Notes under the pieces: generated by a model
The model's input: the letters and a program-made list of their open reading frames with translations, nothing else
Database searches by the model: none
What the model was told of the DNA's origin: nothing
Source: Aporhodopirellula rubra
GTDB lineage: Bacteria; Planctomycetota; Planctomycetia; Pirellulales; Pirellulaceae
Assembly: GCF_014192335.1 (NCBI RefSeq)
Contig: NZ_JACHXU010000023.1
Coordinates: 62,001-126,000, forward strand
Direction of reading: 5' to 3'
DNA: 64,000 nucleotides
Shown here: one piece after another, positions 29,322 to 38,749 of the stretch
Layout of the letters: each line of letters opens with the position of its first letter
Numbering within the stretch: position 1 is the stretch's first letter
Translations under genes and position numbers: made by a program

Positions 29322-30848
29322 TCATACGCCAACATTCTGTTTTTCGCTCTTGTTCTGCGGCACATTCTTCGCTGGGAGACGAGGACGCCTCGGCGAGAAC
29401 GCATCGCTCGGGCGAATCATCTCAGCGTTCGGCCGTCGGTTTTGATTGATTTCTGCGACGACCGTTTCATATGCCTCCGTCAAACGCTGCACGACCTCCG
29501 GATGATCTTCCGCGACGTTCGTCGTTTCGCCGATATCCGCAACCGTGTCATAGAGCTGCACCGGGAACGTTGAACGTGCCTTCCTCGTGTTGTCACGTTT
29601 CGATTTTGATTTGCCTTCTTGCCACGGATAGAATTTCCATTTGCCGCTGCGAACGGCCCCCGGACCATGCATGAGCACATATGCATCGTGTGGGCTTGTC
29701 GCACCTGCCTCGCCGCTCATCAGCGGCCAGATATCTTTGCCATCGATTTTCCAACTCGGCAACTCGCCGCCACAGAGTCCCGCCAAGGTCGGCAACACAT
29801 CGATTGAGGCGGCTACCTCTTTACAAATTGAACCTGCTGCAATTTTGCCGGGCCACCACATCAACGTCGGTTCACGAATGCCACCGTCGTAAACACTCCC
29901 CTTTCTTGCTCGAAGCGGAAGAGATGAACCGACCGCCGCACCGTTGTCAGAGGTAAATAGGATCAGTGTGTTATCTTGGATTCCCGCTGCTTTGACCGCA
30001 CTAAGAATCTCGCCAACGGACCAATCCACTTCTTCGATCGCATTGGTAATCAGTTCCTTCTGCGGATTATCGAACGCCGGAGACACGGCCAAGGGTCGAT
30101 GCACCATCGTATGCGGAAGATACAGGAAGAACGGCGATTGGCGAGATTGGTTGATATACCGGATCGCCTCTTCGGTATAACGTTTTGTGACGGTGGATTG
30201 ATCCGCCGGATATTCAACAATCTCATCGCCACGCATCAACGGCACGGCATCTTTCTGTTTGTGCCCGCTCGCGAGATCATCACGCGTCACACCGAGGCGC
30301 AGTTCAACGCCATCGACGATTTTGTTCGCCGGGTCACGCCACATGTCATTGCTGTATGGAATCCCGAAATACGAGTCGAACCCCTGATCCGTTGGAAGGC
30401 AAGGCGGAAGGTGCCCGAGGTGCCACTTCCCAATGCACGAGGTGTCGTAACCGGTCAACTTCAACATGTCCGCAATGGTCACCTCATCGGGATGCAGACC
30501 GTGAGTGCTGTGGGGAAACAACACCGCATCCATACTCAGCCGTTCGTAGTGGCACCCGGTCAATAACGCCGCCCGTGACCCTGAACAAACCGCACACCCG
30601 ACATAGAAGTCCGTGAACTTCATCCCTTCGCTCGCCATGCGATCCAGGTTCGGCGTCTGCGGCACCGTCGCTCCGTTGAATCCGACATCACCGTACCCCA
30701 TGTCGTCGATAAAAATCAGAATGACGTTCGGACGGGGTGGATCAGCCGCGTTGGCTGCACCGACCCCAGTCCCTGCCCCAAAGGCCAAGCTCGCACCAAC
30801 CACAATCACAGCAAACAAAAGATGCTTGGAATAAAACAACGGATGCAT
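29322..30848 (-). CDS. secreted sulfatase with CSGSR motif
   Basis: A 508-residue type I sulfatase with a signal peptide (hydrophobic core about residues 9-30, Ala-rich cleavage region). The Asp pair IDDMGYGD is at about 47-54. The formylglycine motif reads CSGSR, with Cys88, and has Gly where most sulfatases have Pro or Ala. Later metal and catalytic motifs GKWHLG and TSDNG are present. Whether the formylglycine-generating enzyme accepts this motif is not certain, but planctomycete sulfatases commonly vary here. Its position beside the fucose genes suggests desulfation of fucan. It is on the opposite strand to the catabolic genes and the same strand as the regulator. Confidence 0.87.
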   Translation of the reverse strand: MHPLFYSKHLLFAVIVVGASLAFGAGTGVGAANAADPPRPNVILIFIDDMGYGDVGFNGATVPQTPNLDRMASEGMKFTDFYVGCAVCSGSRAALLTGCHYERLSMDAVLFPHSTHGLHPDEVTIADMLKLTGYDTSCIGKWHLGHLPPCLPTDQGFDSYFGIPYSNDMWRDPANKIVDGVELRLGVTRDDLASGHKQKDAVPLMRGDEIVEYPADQSTVTKRYTEEAIRYINQSRQSPFFLYLPHTMVHRPLAVSPAFDNPQKELITNAIEEVDWSVGEILSAVKAAGIQDNTLILFTSDNGAAVGSSLPLRARKGSVYDGGIREPTLMWWPGKIAAGSICKEVAASIDVLPTLAGLCGGELPSWKIDGKDIWPLMSGEAGATSPHDAYVLMHGPGAVRSGKWKFYPWQEGKSKSKRDNTRKARSTFPVQLYDTVADIGETTNVAEDHPEVVQRLTEAYETVVAEINQNRRPNAEMIRPSDAFSPRRPRLPAKNVPQNKSEKQNVGV

Positions 30849-31074
30849 CAGTGAGATTCCTTCGGAGATGGGGAAACCGACGATCCTGAGATAACAGGAT
30901 CACCGCATCACTGAACATGATAATGCATCGAGAGCACCCGAATGCCTAACCAGGAGTCTCGGCACGACAATCCCAATTGCCGCCCGTTTCGCGAACCAAT
31001 CAGCTTCTCCGAAACCTAACCGAGTCCTCGAGATTGTAGGAATGACCGACCCACCACCTCAGCAACACGCTGTC
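30849..31074. other. intergenic gap between regulator and sulfatase
   Basis: A 226-base spacer on the minus-strand side, between the stop of the regulator gene and the start of the sulfatase. No gene, hairpin or operator I can support. Confidence 0.4.
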
Positions 31075-32271
31075 CTAGGGACTCGGCGGCTTGGCGTTTT
31101 GGCTGCGGTATTCGCCGGGGGTTTGGCCGGTCTCGCGTTTGAATACGGCGCTGAGTCGTTCCTTATGACTGTATCCCGCACGTCGCGTGATTTGTTCCAG
31201 CGTCATCTTCGTCTCCGACAACAACTGCTTGACGCGGGCGATTTGCGTCGCGGTGATCAACTGATGCGGCGTTTGCCCCAACTCCTCTTGGCATCGTCGT
31301 TCGAGCTGCCGGCGCGACAACGTCGTGAACTCGGCAACGTCGCCGACGTTGATTCCGTCGCACGCGTGTTGACGAACAAACCGGCACACCCTTGCGAGCT
31401 CAACATCGTCGACCGCAATGACGCGAGTAGAAAAGCGTTCGGAAACCGATGTGGGCGGAATGAACTCAATGTCCTTTTCGGGCATCAATCCCGACAGCAT
31501 TTGATGCATGATCTCGCCCGCACGATAACCGACACGAACCGCATCAGGACGCACACTCGATAGAGTCGGGTCACACAACAAACAGATTGCGTCGTCATCA
31601 TCGACACCAATGATGCCCAAGTCATCGGGCACGGCAATCTCCATCGTCCGACAGGCGTTAAGAACCTGTTGACCTCGAATGTCATTACAGACAAACAAAC
31701 CCGTCGGCCGCTCCAGCTCGGCGAGCCATTTCGACATCGGCTCGAAATCGATCATCCCAGCTTCTTCTAACATTGTCAGCGAGCTGGTCGGTTTCCCTTT
31801 GGACTCATAGACCGTCAGCGAGCAACCGGACTTGGCAACAAGCTCGCGAAAGTAACGCAAGCGGGCTTCCGAGTAGGAGGCAAACCGATAGCCGCAAAAC
31901 GCAAACCGGCGAAAACCACGATCCCAAAGATGTTCAAACGCGAGCTCAGCGACCTTCTTGTTATCCGTCTCTACTTGTGGGACGCCATCGAATTTTCGAT
32001 TGCAACGGACGTCAATGATCGGCACGTTTAGTTTGCGAAGCGAATCGATCGAGTGCACGTCGACGCGCGCAATCACACCACTGATTCGTGACGTTGCGAT
32101 CCAATCGGGAATCTTAGAATCGAGCGTCATCTCCTGATGCAACAATGACCAATCAACCTGCGTTCGCGCGAACAACGCGACGCCGCGTAAGAGCTCACGA
32201 CCGTAGGCGCGTGAGGCCTCGACGTGCAACGCGATTCGGGGACGTGATTTTGGTTTCATGACATTTTCCAC
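31075..32271 (-). CDS. XylR-type AraC-family transcriptional regulator
   Basis: A 398-residue regulator combining an N-terminal LacI/periplasmic-binding-like sugar-sensing domain (about residues 8-270) with a C-terminal AraC-type double helix-turn-helix (about 295-390). The second helix-turn-helix carries the typical A-GYS-x-x-R-x-x-AVFKRETG pattern. This is the layout of XylR, which activates sugar catabolic genes on ligand binding. It lies divergent to the fucose transporter gene, so it is the obvious candidate regulator of the locus. Fucose or fuculose as ligand is an inference. Confidence 0.87.
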   Translation of the reverse strand: MENVMKPKSRPRIALHVEASRAYGRELLRGVALFARTQVDWSLLHQEMTLDSKIPDWIATSRISGVIARVDVHSIDSLRKLNVPIIDVRCNRKFDGVPQVETDNKKVAELAFEHLWDRGFRRFAFCGYRFASYSEARLRYFRELVAKSGCSLTVYESKGKPTSSLTMLEEAGMIDFEPMSKWLAELERPTGLFVCNDIRGQQVLNACRTMEIAVPDDLGIIGVDDDDAICLLCDPTLSSVRPDAVRVGYRAGEIMHQMLSGLMPEKDIEFIPPTSVSERFSTRVIAVDDVELARVCRFVRQHACDGINVGDVAEFTTLSRRQLERRCQEELGQTPHQLITATQIARVKQLLSETKMTLEQITRRAGYSHKERLSAVFKRETGQTPGEYRSQNAKPPSP

Positions 32272-32571
32272 AACCGCTTTGCTCGACGCAAAACATTAAA
32301 CCTGTGTCGCATATTGTTCCAGCTTGCATGACTTGGTTCGCTATTCTCTACGGTTGGCGTGCCAAGGGAAGACGCATTTTATTCTTTTGCGGCTTTTGAG
32401 GGAAGTCAGTTGGTGGCAAATCGTCGCATCCGACTTCGCTGATTCTCACAATTCGCCCTCCAAGATTCAAGAATTCAGGGCTCGCCGATCGCGATTGAAA
32501 GCGATCTTACGATTTCATCCGGTGACCGGTGCACCGTTTCCTGTTTTTCGAAATGCGAAGTAATCGCGAAC
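32272..32571. promoter_or_regulatory. divergent control region of the fucose locus
   Basis: A 300-base region between the regulator and the transporter gene, the probable binding site for the XylR-type regulator. I could not find a convincing direct or inverted repeat that would mark the operator. A 79-codon plus-strand frame at 32324-32563 has no sign of being a gene. Confidence 0.5.
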
Positions 32572-34017
32572 ATGAATCATGACGTCCCCACGCCGGAATC
32601 CGGCATCGAAAACAAAACGACCTCAACGCCCTCAGTGGTACCGACCCAGTATCTATTTCCATTCATACTGGTCACAACCCTGTTCGCCCTTTGGGGTTTC
32701 GCCAATGACATCACAAACCCGTTGGTTCGTGCGTTTAAAGAGATCTTCCTGATCAGTAACGCGCAGAGCAGTTTGGTACAGTGGGCGTTCTATGGCGGTT
32801 ACGCCACGATGGCGATTCCGGCCGCTTTGGTCATTCGCAAAGTTTCGTACAAGTCCGGCATCATCATCGGTCTGTTGCTGTACGCGATCGGCGCCCTGCT
32901 GACGATTCCCGCCAGCATGATGATGGATTTCAACATCTTTCTGGTCGGCTTCTATGTCCTCACGTTTGGACTCGCGTTTCTCGAAACGACCGCCAACCCA
33001 TACATCCTTTCGATGGGCCCGCGCGAAACGGCCACGCAGCGATTGAATTTGGCGCAGGCGTTCAACCCGATCGGATCGTTGACCGGGATGGTGGTCGCGA
33101 GCACGTTTATCTTGCCGAGTTTGCAAGTCGCCGACTTCCGCGCCGCCGAGATCGCTGCACACCCTGAATACGCAACGATGCTGCCTAGCGAAGTGGATGG
33201 GTTAATCACCACGTCGATGGAAGAGCACGCGATCGCCGAACCGGAAGCACGCCAAGAAATGGTCGCGCATGATTTGGATGTCGTCAAAACACCCTACGTG
33301 GTTATCGCGGTCGTGGTGCTGGCCGTGCTGGTGCTCTTCATCCTGACAAAATTGCCCGACACGGGCCACGAGGAAGAAGAAATCCACCTCGTTCAATTAC
33401 TGAAAAATTTGTTGACGAATTGGCAATACGTCGGCGGCGTGATCGCACAAACGTTCTACGTCGGTGCCCAAATCATGTGTTGGACGTTCATCATTCACTA
33501 CGGAATGACGCTGGTCGGATTGAGTGCCTCGCAAGCTCAGAACTGCAACATTGTCGCAATGGGCATCTTTTTGGCGAGCCGGTTCATCTGCACGTTTATC
33601 TTGAAGTTCCTCGATCCCGGTTTGCTGTTGGGAATCCTTGCCATCGGCGGTGGTATGCTGACCGCGGGAGCAATCTTCCTACAGGGCATGACAGGCCTCT
33701 ATTGCCTGATCGGCGTGTCCGCGTGCATGTCGCTGATGTTCCCGACGATCTACGGGATCGCCCTGAACGGCCTGACACCCAACGACGCCAAATTGGGATC
33801 GGCGGGCTTGATTTTCGCAATCGTCGGCGGAGCCTTCATGCCACGTTACCAAGGTGCGTTGATCGACGGCGAGGGCATGACGATCGCGGGCCAAGTATTA
33901 GAATCCGTTCGCGTTTCGTTCTTCCTGCCCCTGTTCTGCTTCGTCGTGATCGCAATTTTCGGTTTCTCCGTCGCGTTCATGCGGAGCAAACAAACGGCAC
34001 CGTCGCCCGTAAGTTAA
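32572..34017 (+). CDS. fucP: L-fucose:H+ symporter, FucP-like MFS transporter
   Basis: A 481-residue, 12-segment major facilitator protein that would import L-fucose with protons across the cytoplasmic membrane. The TM1 motif GFANDITNPLV includes Asp46 and the TM4 motif FLETTANPY includes Glu138. Both correspond to the acidic residues needed for proton/fucose coupling in E. coli FucP. A longer loop of about 60 residues lies between the two halves (about 190-245). It is the first plus-strand gene of the locus, opposite the regulator, and sits 107 bases before the isomerase gene. Confidence 0.92.
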   Translation: MNHDVPTPESGIENKTTSTPSVVPTQYLFPFILVTTLFALWGFANDITNPLVRAFKEIFLISNAQSSLVQWAFYGGYATMAIPAALVIRKVSYKSGIIIGLLLYAIGALLTIPASMMMDFNIFLVGFYVLTFGLAFLETTANPYILSMGPRETATQRLNLAQAFNPIGSLTGMVVASTFILPSLQVADFRAAEIAAHPEYATMLPSEVDGLITTSMEEHAIAEPEARQEMVAHDLDVVKTPYVVIAVVVLAVLVLFILTKLPDTGHEEEEIHLVQLLKNLLTNWQYVGGVIAQTFYVGAQIMCWTFIIHYGMTLVGLSASQAQNCNIVAMGIFLASRFICTFILKFLDPGLLLGILAIGGGMLTAGAIFLQGMTGLYCLIGVSACMSLMFPTIYGIALNGLTPNDAKLGSAGLIFAIVGGAFMPRYQGALIDGEGMTIAGQVLESVRVSFFLPLFCFVVIAIFGFSVAFMRSKQTAPSPVS

Positions 34018-34110
34018 AACAATCTATCCCCACTCCTCTTGATCCCCCACGCCACCGCGTTTGAACGCGAACAACGAGTTCACTATCAATCGCCAACACG
34101 CGTTCTCTGA

Positions 34111-34117
34111 AAGGAAA
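34111..34117 (+). promoter_or_regulatory. ribosome binding site of fucI
   Basis: AAGGAAA, followed by seven bases and ATG 34125; it fixes the start of the isomerase. Confidence 0.65.
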
Positions 34118-34124
34118 CGACAGT

Positions 34125-35936
34125 ATGTCCAGCGACAACTCATCACCGACCCTTTGGAAAGGCGACCTTCCTAAGATTGGCATCCGTCCCACAATCGATG
34201 GTCGTTTGGGCGGTGTGCGTGAATCGCTCGAAGACCAAACGATGAATTTGGCCAAAACGGTCGCTGAGCTAATCGCGTCAAACGTGCGATATCCCAACGG
34301 TGAACCCGTCGAGATTGTGATCGCGGAAACCTGCATCGGGGGCGTCGCCGAGGCGGCCGCGTGCGACGATCTCTTCCGACGTGAAAACGTTGGCGTCTCG
34401 CTTACCGTGACACCGTGTTGGTGCTACGGTTCCGAAACCATGGACATGGATCCGCTGCGTCCGAAAGCCGTGTTCGGTTTCAACGGCACCGAACGCCCCG
34501 GTGCCGTTTACCTCGCCGCCGTGCTAGCCGGACACACTCAGAAAGGAATCCCCGCGTTCGGCATCTACGGCCGCGACGTCCAATCGGCGGGTGACTCGAA
34601 CATGCCCGCCGACGTGACGGCGAAAATCCTGGATTTCGCGCAGTGCGGTTTGGCCGCGGCGTTGATGAAAGGCAAATCTTATCTGTCGATGGGCGGAACC
34701 TCGATGGGTATCGCCGGATCAATGGTTGATTTCTCATTCTGGGAAAAATGGCTGGGCATGCGTGTCGAAGACATCGACATGAGTGAGTTCATCGGACGGA
34801 TGAACAAGGGCCAATACGATGCATCGGAATACGAAACCGCTCTGGCTTGGGTGAAAGAGAATTGCCCCGAAGGCGACGACTACAACAGCGACGACACCAA
34901 ACGCTCGCGAGAACAACTCGACGCGGAATGGTCGGATTGCGTGAAGATGGTCCTGATCGCCCGAGACCTGATGGTCGGCAATCCGAAGTTGGCCGAAATG
35001 GGACTCAAGGAACAGGCCCAAGGTCACCAAGCCATCGCGTCGGGCTTCCAAGGCCAACGTCAATGGACCGACCATTTCCCCAATGGCGACTTCATGGAAG
35101 CCATCCTTAACACCTCGTTTGACTGGAACGGCAAACGCACGCCTTACATCGTTGCGACCGAAAATGACGGACTCAACGCCGCGACCATGTTGTTCGGACA
35201 CTTATTGACCAACACCGCCCAGGTTTTCGCGGACTTGCGGACCTACTGGAGTCCCGATGCGGTTGCTTCCGCGTGCGACGGCTACCAACTCGAAGGTCAC
35301 GCATCGGACGGGCTGTTGCACCTGATCAACTCGGGCCCCGCCGCACTCGATGGCACCGGACGCCAACGCGATGCGGACGGAAAACCGACGATGAAACCGT
35401 TCTGGGAAATCAGCGATGAGGAAGTCAAAGAGTGCCTCAAAGCGACTTCGTGGCACCCTTCGATCACGGAATACTTCCCCGGCGGCGGCATGAGCAGCCG
35501 ATTCGCGACGTTGGGCGGAATGCCAGCAACGATGACCCGGATCAATTTGGTTTCAGGGCTCGGACCGGCATTGCAAATCGCCGAAGGACACACTGTTGAG
35601 TTGCCGAACAACGTGCACGACACGTTGGACATGCGAACCAACCCGACCTGGCCGACGACTTGGTTTGCACCAACGGTCACCGGTCGCGGTGCATTCACGT
35701 CAACCTATGATGTGATGAACCGCTGGGGTGCCAACCACTGCGTGATGACGGCCGGACACGTCGGCCACCTATTCATCACGTTGGCGTCGATTTTGCGAAT
35801 CCCGGTTTACATGCACAACGTCGATGAGTCACGTGTGTTCCGCCCGAGTGCCTGGAACGCTTTCGGTACCGACAACCTGGAATCGGCTGACTTCCGCGCA
35901 TGCGAAAACTTCGGCCCTCTCTACGGCCGCGCATAG
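34125..35936 (+). CDS. fucI: L-fucose isomerase
   Basis: A 603-residue ketol isomerase converting L-fucose to L-fuculose. The active-site acids can be placed: Glu346 in TENDGLN and Asp370 in FADLRTY, 24 residues apart as in E. coli FucI (Glu337/Asp361). The metal His is in the TAGHVGH stretch near residue 545. Length matches the family (E. coli 591). AAGGAAA seven bases before the ATG is a good ribosome site. It follows the transporter gene directly and is probably co-transcribed. Confidence 0.95.
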   Translation: MSSDNSSPTLWKGDLPKIGIRPTIDGRLGGVRESLEDQTMNLAKTVAELIASNVRYPNGEPVEIVIAETCIGGVAEAAACDDLFRRENVGVSLTVTPCWCYGSETMDMDPLRPKAVFGFNGTERPGAVYLAAVLAGHTQKGIPAFGIYGRDVQSAGDSNMPADVTAKILDFAQCGLAAALMKGKSYLSMGGTSMGIAGSMVDFSFWEKWLGMRVEDIDMSEFIGRMNKGQYDASEYETALAWVKENCPEGDDYNSDDTKRSREQLDAEWSDCVKMVLIARDLMVGNPKLAEMGLKEQAQGHQAIASGFQGQRQWTDHFPNGDFMEAILNTSFDWNGKRTPYIVATENDGLNAATMLFGHLLTNTAQVFADLRTYWSPDAVASACDGYQLEGHASDGLLHLINSGPAALDGTGRQRDADGKPTMKPFWEISDEEVKECLKATSWHPSITEYFPGGGMSSRFATLGGMPATMTRINLVSGLGPALQIAEGHTVELPNNVHDTLDMRTNPTWPTTWFAPTVTGRGAFTSTYDVMNRWGANHCVMTAGHVGHLFITLASILRIPVYMHNVDESRVFRPSAWNAFGTDNLESADFRACENFGPLYGRA

Positions 35937-35993
35937 TGACATCCGTCACCAGCTCGTTCCGGTGACGTTCTATCTACTGACAATTTCCTAGGT

Positions 35994-36009
35994 GCAGGCT
36001 CCAGCCTGC
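35994..36009. repeat. GCAGGCT palindrome, dispersed copy
   Basis: GCAGGCT, a two-base spacer and AGCCTGC, the same arms as the three copies at 12166-12264. It sits between the isomerase and aldolase genes, about 20 bases before the aldolase start, and may form a hairpin in the operon transcript. Confidence 0.65.
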
Positions 36010-36027
36010 CTCTCGTAATAAGATCCA

Positions 36028-36786
36028 ATGGCTCCTCAATCACCTCAAACTGACCTGCTCGAACTGTCTCATTTCCTCGGCCAAGAAGACCGCGACCTCG
36101 CGATCCTGGGGGAAGGCAACACCTCGGCCAAACTCGACGACGAGACGTTCCTCGTCAAAGCCAGCGGCAGTTGTCTGGAGACGCTTGGTCCGGACGACGT
36201 TGTCGCCTGTCGCTTCGACGCGCTGTTGCCGATGCTCGACCAAGACGACCTGACCGATCAACAGATCGAAGATCATTTGCTCGCGTGTCGTGTCGACACT
36301 CAGTCAAAGAAGCCGTCTGTGGAAACATTGTTTCACGCCTACCTCCTGACGCTGCCCGAAATCAGTTTTGTCGGGCACACGCACAGCATCCCGGTGAACC
36401 AGATTCTCTGCTCACCGTTGGCAGAACAGTTTGCCTCGAAGAAGCTGTTCCCCGATGAAATCGTATGCTGCGGCGCCCGATCGGTGTTCGTGCCTTACAC
36501 CGATCCGGGGCTGCGTCTCTCGCAAGTCATCCGTGAAAAGACGATCGCATTCATGGACGAATTCGGTGCCCCGCCGCGAGTCATCTTGCTAGCCAACCAC
36601 GGCTTGATCACGCTCGGCAAAACACCCGGTGCGGTGAAAGCGGCTATGTTAATGGCCCACAAATCCGCAGAAATTTTCGTCGGCGCCGCTGCCATGGGCG
36701 GTCCCGTTTTTCTATCCGATGAAGATGTCGACCGGATCGCCAATCGGATCGACGAACACTATCGCCAACGAGCACTCAAGCTATGA
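36028..36786 (+). CDS. class II aldolase, fuculose-1-phosphate aldolase-like
   Basis: A 252-residue zinc aldolase of the class II aldolase/adducin family. The ligands are all there: His117 and His119 in GHTHS, His191 in LANHG, and the catalytic acid Glu99. It would cleave L-fuculose-1-phosphate to dihydroxyacetone phosphate and lactaldehyde, in keeping with the isomerase before it and the kinase after it. The sequence also resembles the aldolase domain of rhamnulose-type enzymes, so the exact substrate is inferred from context. Its stop overlaps the start of the kinase gene by four bases. Confidence 0.85.
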   Translation: MAPQSPQTDLLELSHFLGQEDRDLAILGEGNTSAKLDDETFLVKASGSCLETLGPDDVVACRFDALLPMLDQDDLTDQQIEDHLLACRVDTQSKKPSVETLFHAYLLTLPEISFVGHTHSIPVNQILCSPLAEQFASKKLFPDEIVCCGARSVFVPYTDPGLRLSQVIREKTIAFMDEFGAPPRVILLANHGLITLGKTPGAVKAAMLMAHKSAEIFVGAAAMGGPVFLSDEDVDRIANRIDEHYRQRALKL

Positions 36787-38450
36787 CCAGTCGTTTCTAT
36801 GTTGCGTGTGATTTAGGTGCAGAGAGCGGCCGCGTGATGCTGGGCAGTGTCACCGACGGCCGATTAGTACTCGAGGAAGTCCACCGTTTTCCAACGGGTG
36901 CCATCCGAATTCAAAATTCGCTTCGTTGGAACATCCTCGGGATCTTTGAAGAACTCAAAGCGGGGCTTCGTAAGATCGCCGCTCGTGGTATCGAAGTCGC
37001 CTCGGTGAGCGTTGACTCCTGGGGCGTCGACTACGCACTGTTCAATGAACGTCAACCGCTGCTCTCGCTGCCGTACCAATACCGCGACGCGAGAACGGAA
37101 AAGCGATACACCGACGCGTTAGAAAACGTCGGGCGTGAAAAGATCTTCGCGGAAACTGGTATCCAGTTCATGTCGATCAACACGCTCTATCACCTGATCG
37201 CGGACGTGGAGGAAAACCCCGATGTCCTTGGCATCGCAGATCAATTCCTGAACATCGCAGACTACGTCAACTATCTCTTCAGCGGCGTGGCGCGAGCCGA
37301 AGTCAGCTTGGCGAGCACGACGCAGATGTACAACCCGAACACGAAAACCTGGTCCGATGAACTGATTCGCCGGTTCCACCTGCCCGAACGCTTGTTCCCG
37401 CCGATCGTTCAATCCGGAACGACGCTCGGACCACTGACAACGGAAATGGCCAGCAACACGGGGCTGACCGGCGTTCAGGTAATCGCGACCTGCTCGCACG
37501 ACACCGGGGCCGCCGTCGCCGCCGTGCCCGCGGAATCAAACGATCACTGGGCTTACCTGAGTTCGGGAACCTGGTCGCTGATCGGTGTCGAATTGCCGTC
37601 GCCGTTGGTGAACGAAACGATTCGCGAAGGCAATTACACGAACGAGGCAGGATTCGGGGGAACAACCCGTTTCCTCAAGAATATCGTCGGACTATGGCTC
37701 TTGCAGGAGTCGCGTCGGGCGTGGGCACGACAGGGCCACGAGTACGATTACGCGGAAATCAACGCGATGGCCGAGTCCGCCGAACCGTTCCGCAGCCTGA
37801 TCGATCCGGACGACCCTCGCTTCCTCAGCCCCGAGGACATGCCCGAGGCGATCGCCAGCTATTGCCGAGACACCGGGCAACCAGAACCTTCGTCGCCTAG
37901 TGAATTTACACGATGTATTCTCGAAAGTTTGGCACTACTCTACAGGGAAACACTCGACACTATCGAACGTTTGACCGGACGCACGATCAAGACTTTGCGT
38001 ATCGTCGGAGGAGGCAGCCAAAGCGGATTACTGAATCAGTTCGCCGCTAACGCGACGGGACGAACCGTGTTGGCGGGCCCCGTGGAAGCCACCGCGATCG
38101 GCAACGTCCTGATTCAGGCGGTTGCCCTCGGCGATTTGGAATCCCTCGCCGCCATGCGTGATTTGGTGCGAGATTCGTTCCCCATCGACACCTTCAAACC
38201 GTCCGAAAGCCAGCAATGGGACGACGCTCAACAACGATTCGCAAAACTACGCGACTCGAAAAAACGCGTCCGACCAAAACGCGAGAGTGTATTTCAGAAC
38301 GAGGAATCACCACGCGCCCACCGCTGCCAAACGGTGGCCCACGTTCTCGCGAACGTAGCGACCTTTACGAACCTACGTCGCTCTCACTATCGCGTGAACA
38401 AACACGACAACGAACGAACAACACCGTACATCAAACAACAACACAATTAG
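36783..38450 (+). CDS. FGGY kinase, rhamnulokinase/fuculokinase type
   Basis: A 555-residue sugar kinase. The N-terminal ATP-binding start LGAESGRV and the SVDSWGVDYAL segment match rhamnulokinase (RhaB) rather than FucK. The phosphate-binding glycine pattern GGGSQSG lies near residues 404-410. In this context it most likely phosphorylates L-fuculose, though rhamnulose is possible. The family ends around residue 488. Here an extra 65-residue Arg/His/Asn-rich tail follows (about 490-555), probably a stop-codon loss. It overlaps the upstream aldolase by four bases. Confidence 0.85.
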   Translation: MTSRFYVACDLGAESGRVMLGSVTDGRLVLEEVHRFPTGAIRIQNSLRWNILGIFEELKAGLRKIAARGIEVASVSVDSWGVDYALFNERQPLLSLPYQYRDARTEKRYTDALENVGREKIFAETGIQFMSINTLYHLIADVEENPDVLGIADQFLNIADYVNYLFSGVARAEVSLASTTQMYNPNTKTWSDELIRRFHLPERLFPPIVQSGTTLGPLTTEMASNTGLTGVQVIATCSHDTGAAVAAVPAESNDHWAYLSSGTWSLIGVELPSPLVNETIREGNYTNEAGFGGTTRFLKNIVGLWLLQESRRAWARQGHEYDYAEINAMAESAEPFRSLIDPDDPRFLSPEDMPEAIASYCRDTGQPEPSSPSEFTRCILESLALLYRETLDTIERLTGRTIKTLRIVGGGSQSGLLNQFAANATGRTVLAGPVEATAIGNVLIQAVALGDLESLAAMRDLVRDSFPIDTFKPSESQQWDDAQQRFAKLRDSKKRVRPKRESVFQNEESPRAHRCQTVAHVLANVATFTNLRRSHYRVNKHDNERTTPYIKQQHN

Positions 38451-38749
38451 CGGAGGAAGGATCAGCGGCAAGAAGCACGAGACGAAATAACCGAGGACAG
38501 TACGAAGACTCGCAAACCCATCGAACGCGTCACTCAGCAACTCTTTTCGCTTCTGACATGTGAACGGACGGATGCTCCAATGGCATTTCGACAACGGTCG
38601 CGACTCCAGTGGAAGTGGTACAATCGAGACTCTTGCTTCCGTTCGCACAACCCGAACCGAGGCGTTCCATGCCGTTGATGTGCGATGTCCCAAAGACGCT
38701 TCTTTTCGTCGTCAACGGCGGTTCCCCCAAATCCGCAGAGATCCCTAGC
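38451..38749. other. gap before tandem aldolase gene
   Basis: About 299 bases between the kinase and the tandem aldolase. The aldolase frame is open from 38609, but those first 47 codons lack family similarity. Overlapping minus-strand frames at 38373-38811 are shadows. No repeat or terminator seen. Confidence 0.4.

Noticed and set aside
32272-32571. operator repeats for the fucose regulator
   Set aside because: No convincing inverted or direct repeat could be found by eye.
35937-35970. GTGAC/GTCAC short hairpin after the isomerase gene
   Set aside because: A five-base stem only, with an alternative pairing nearby; may be chance.
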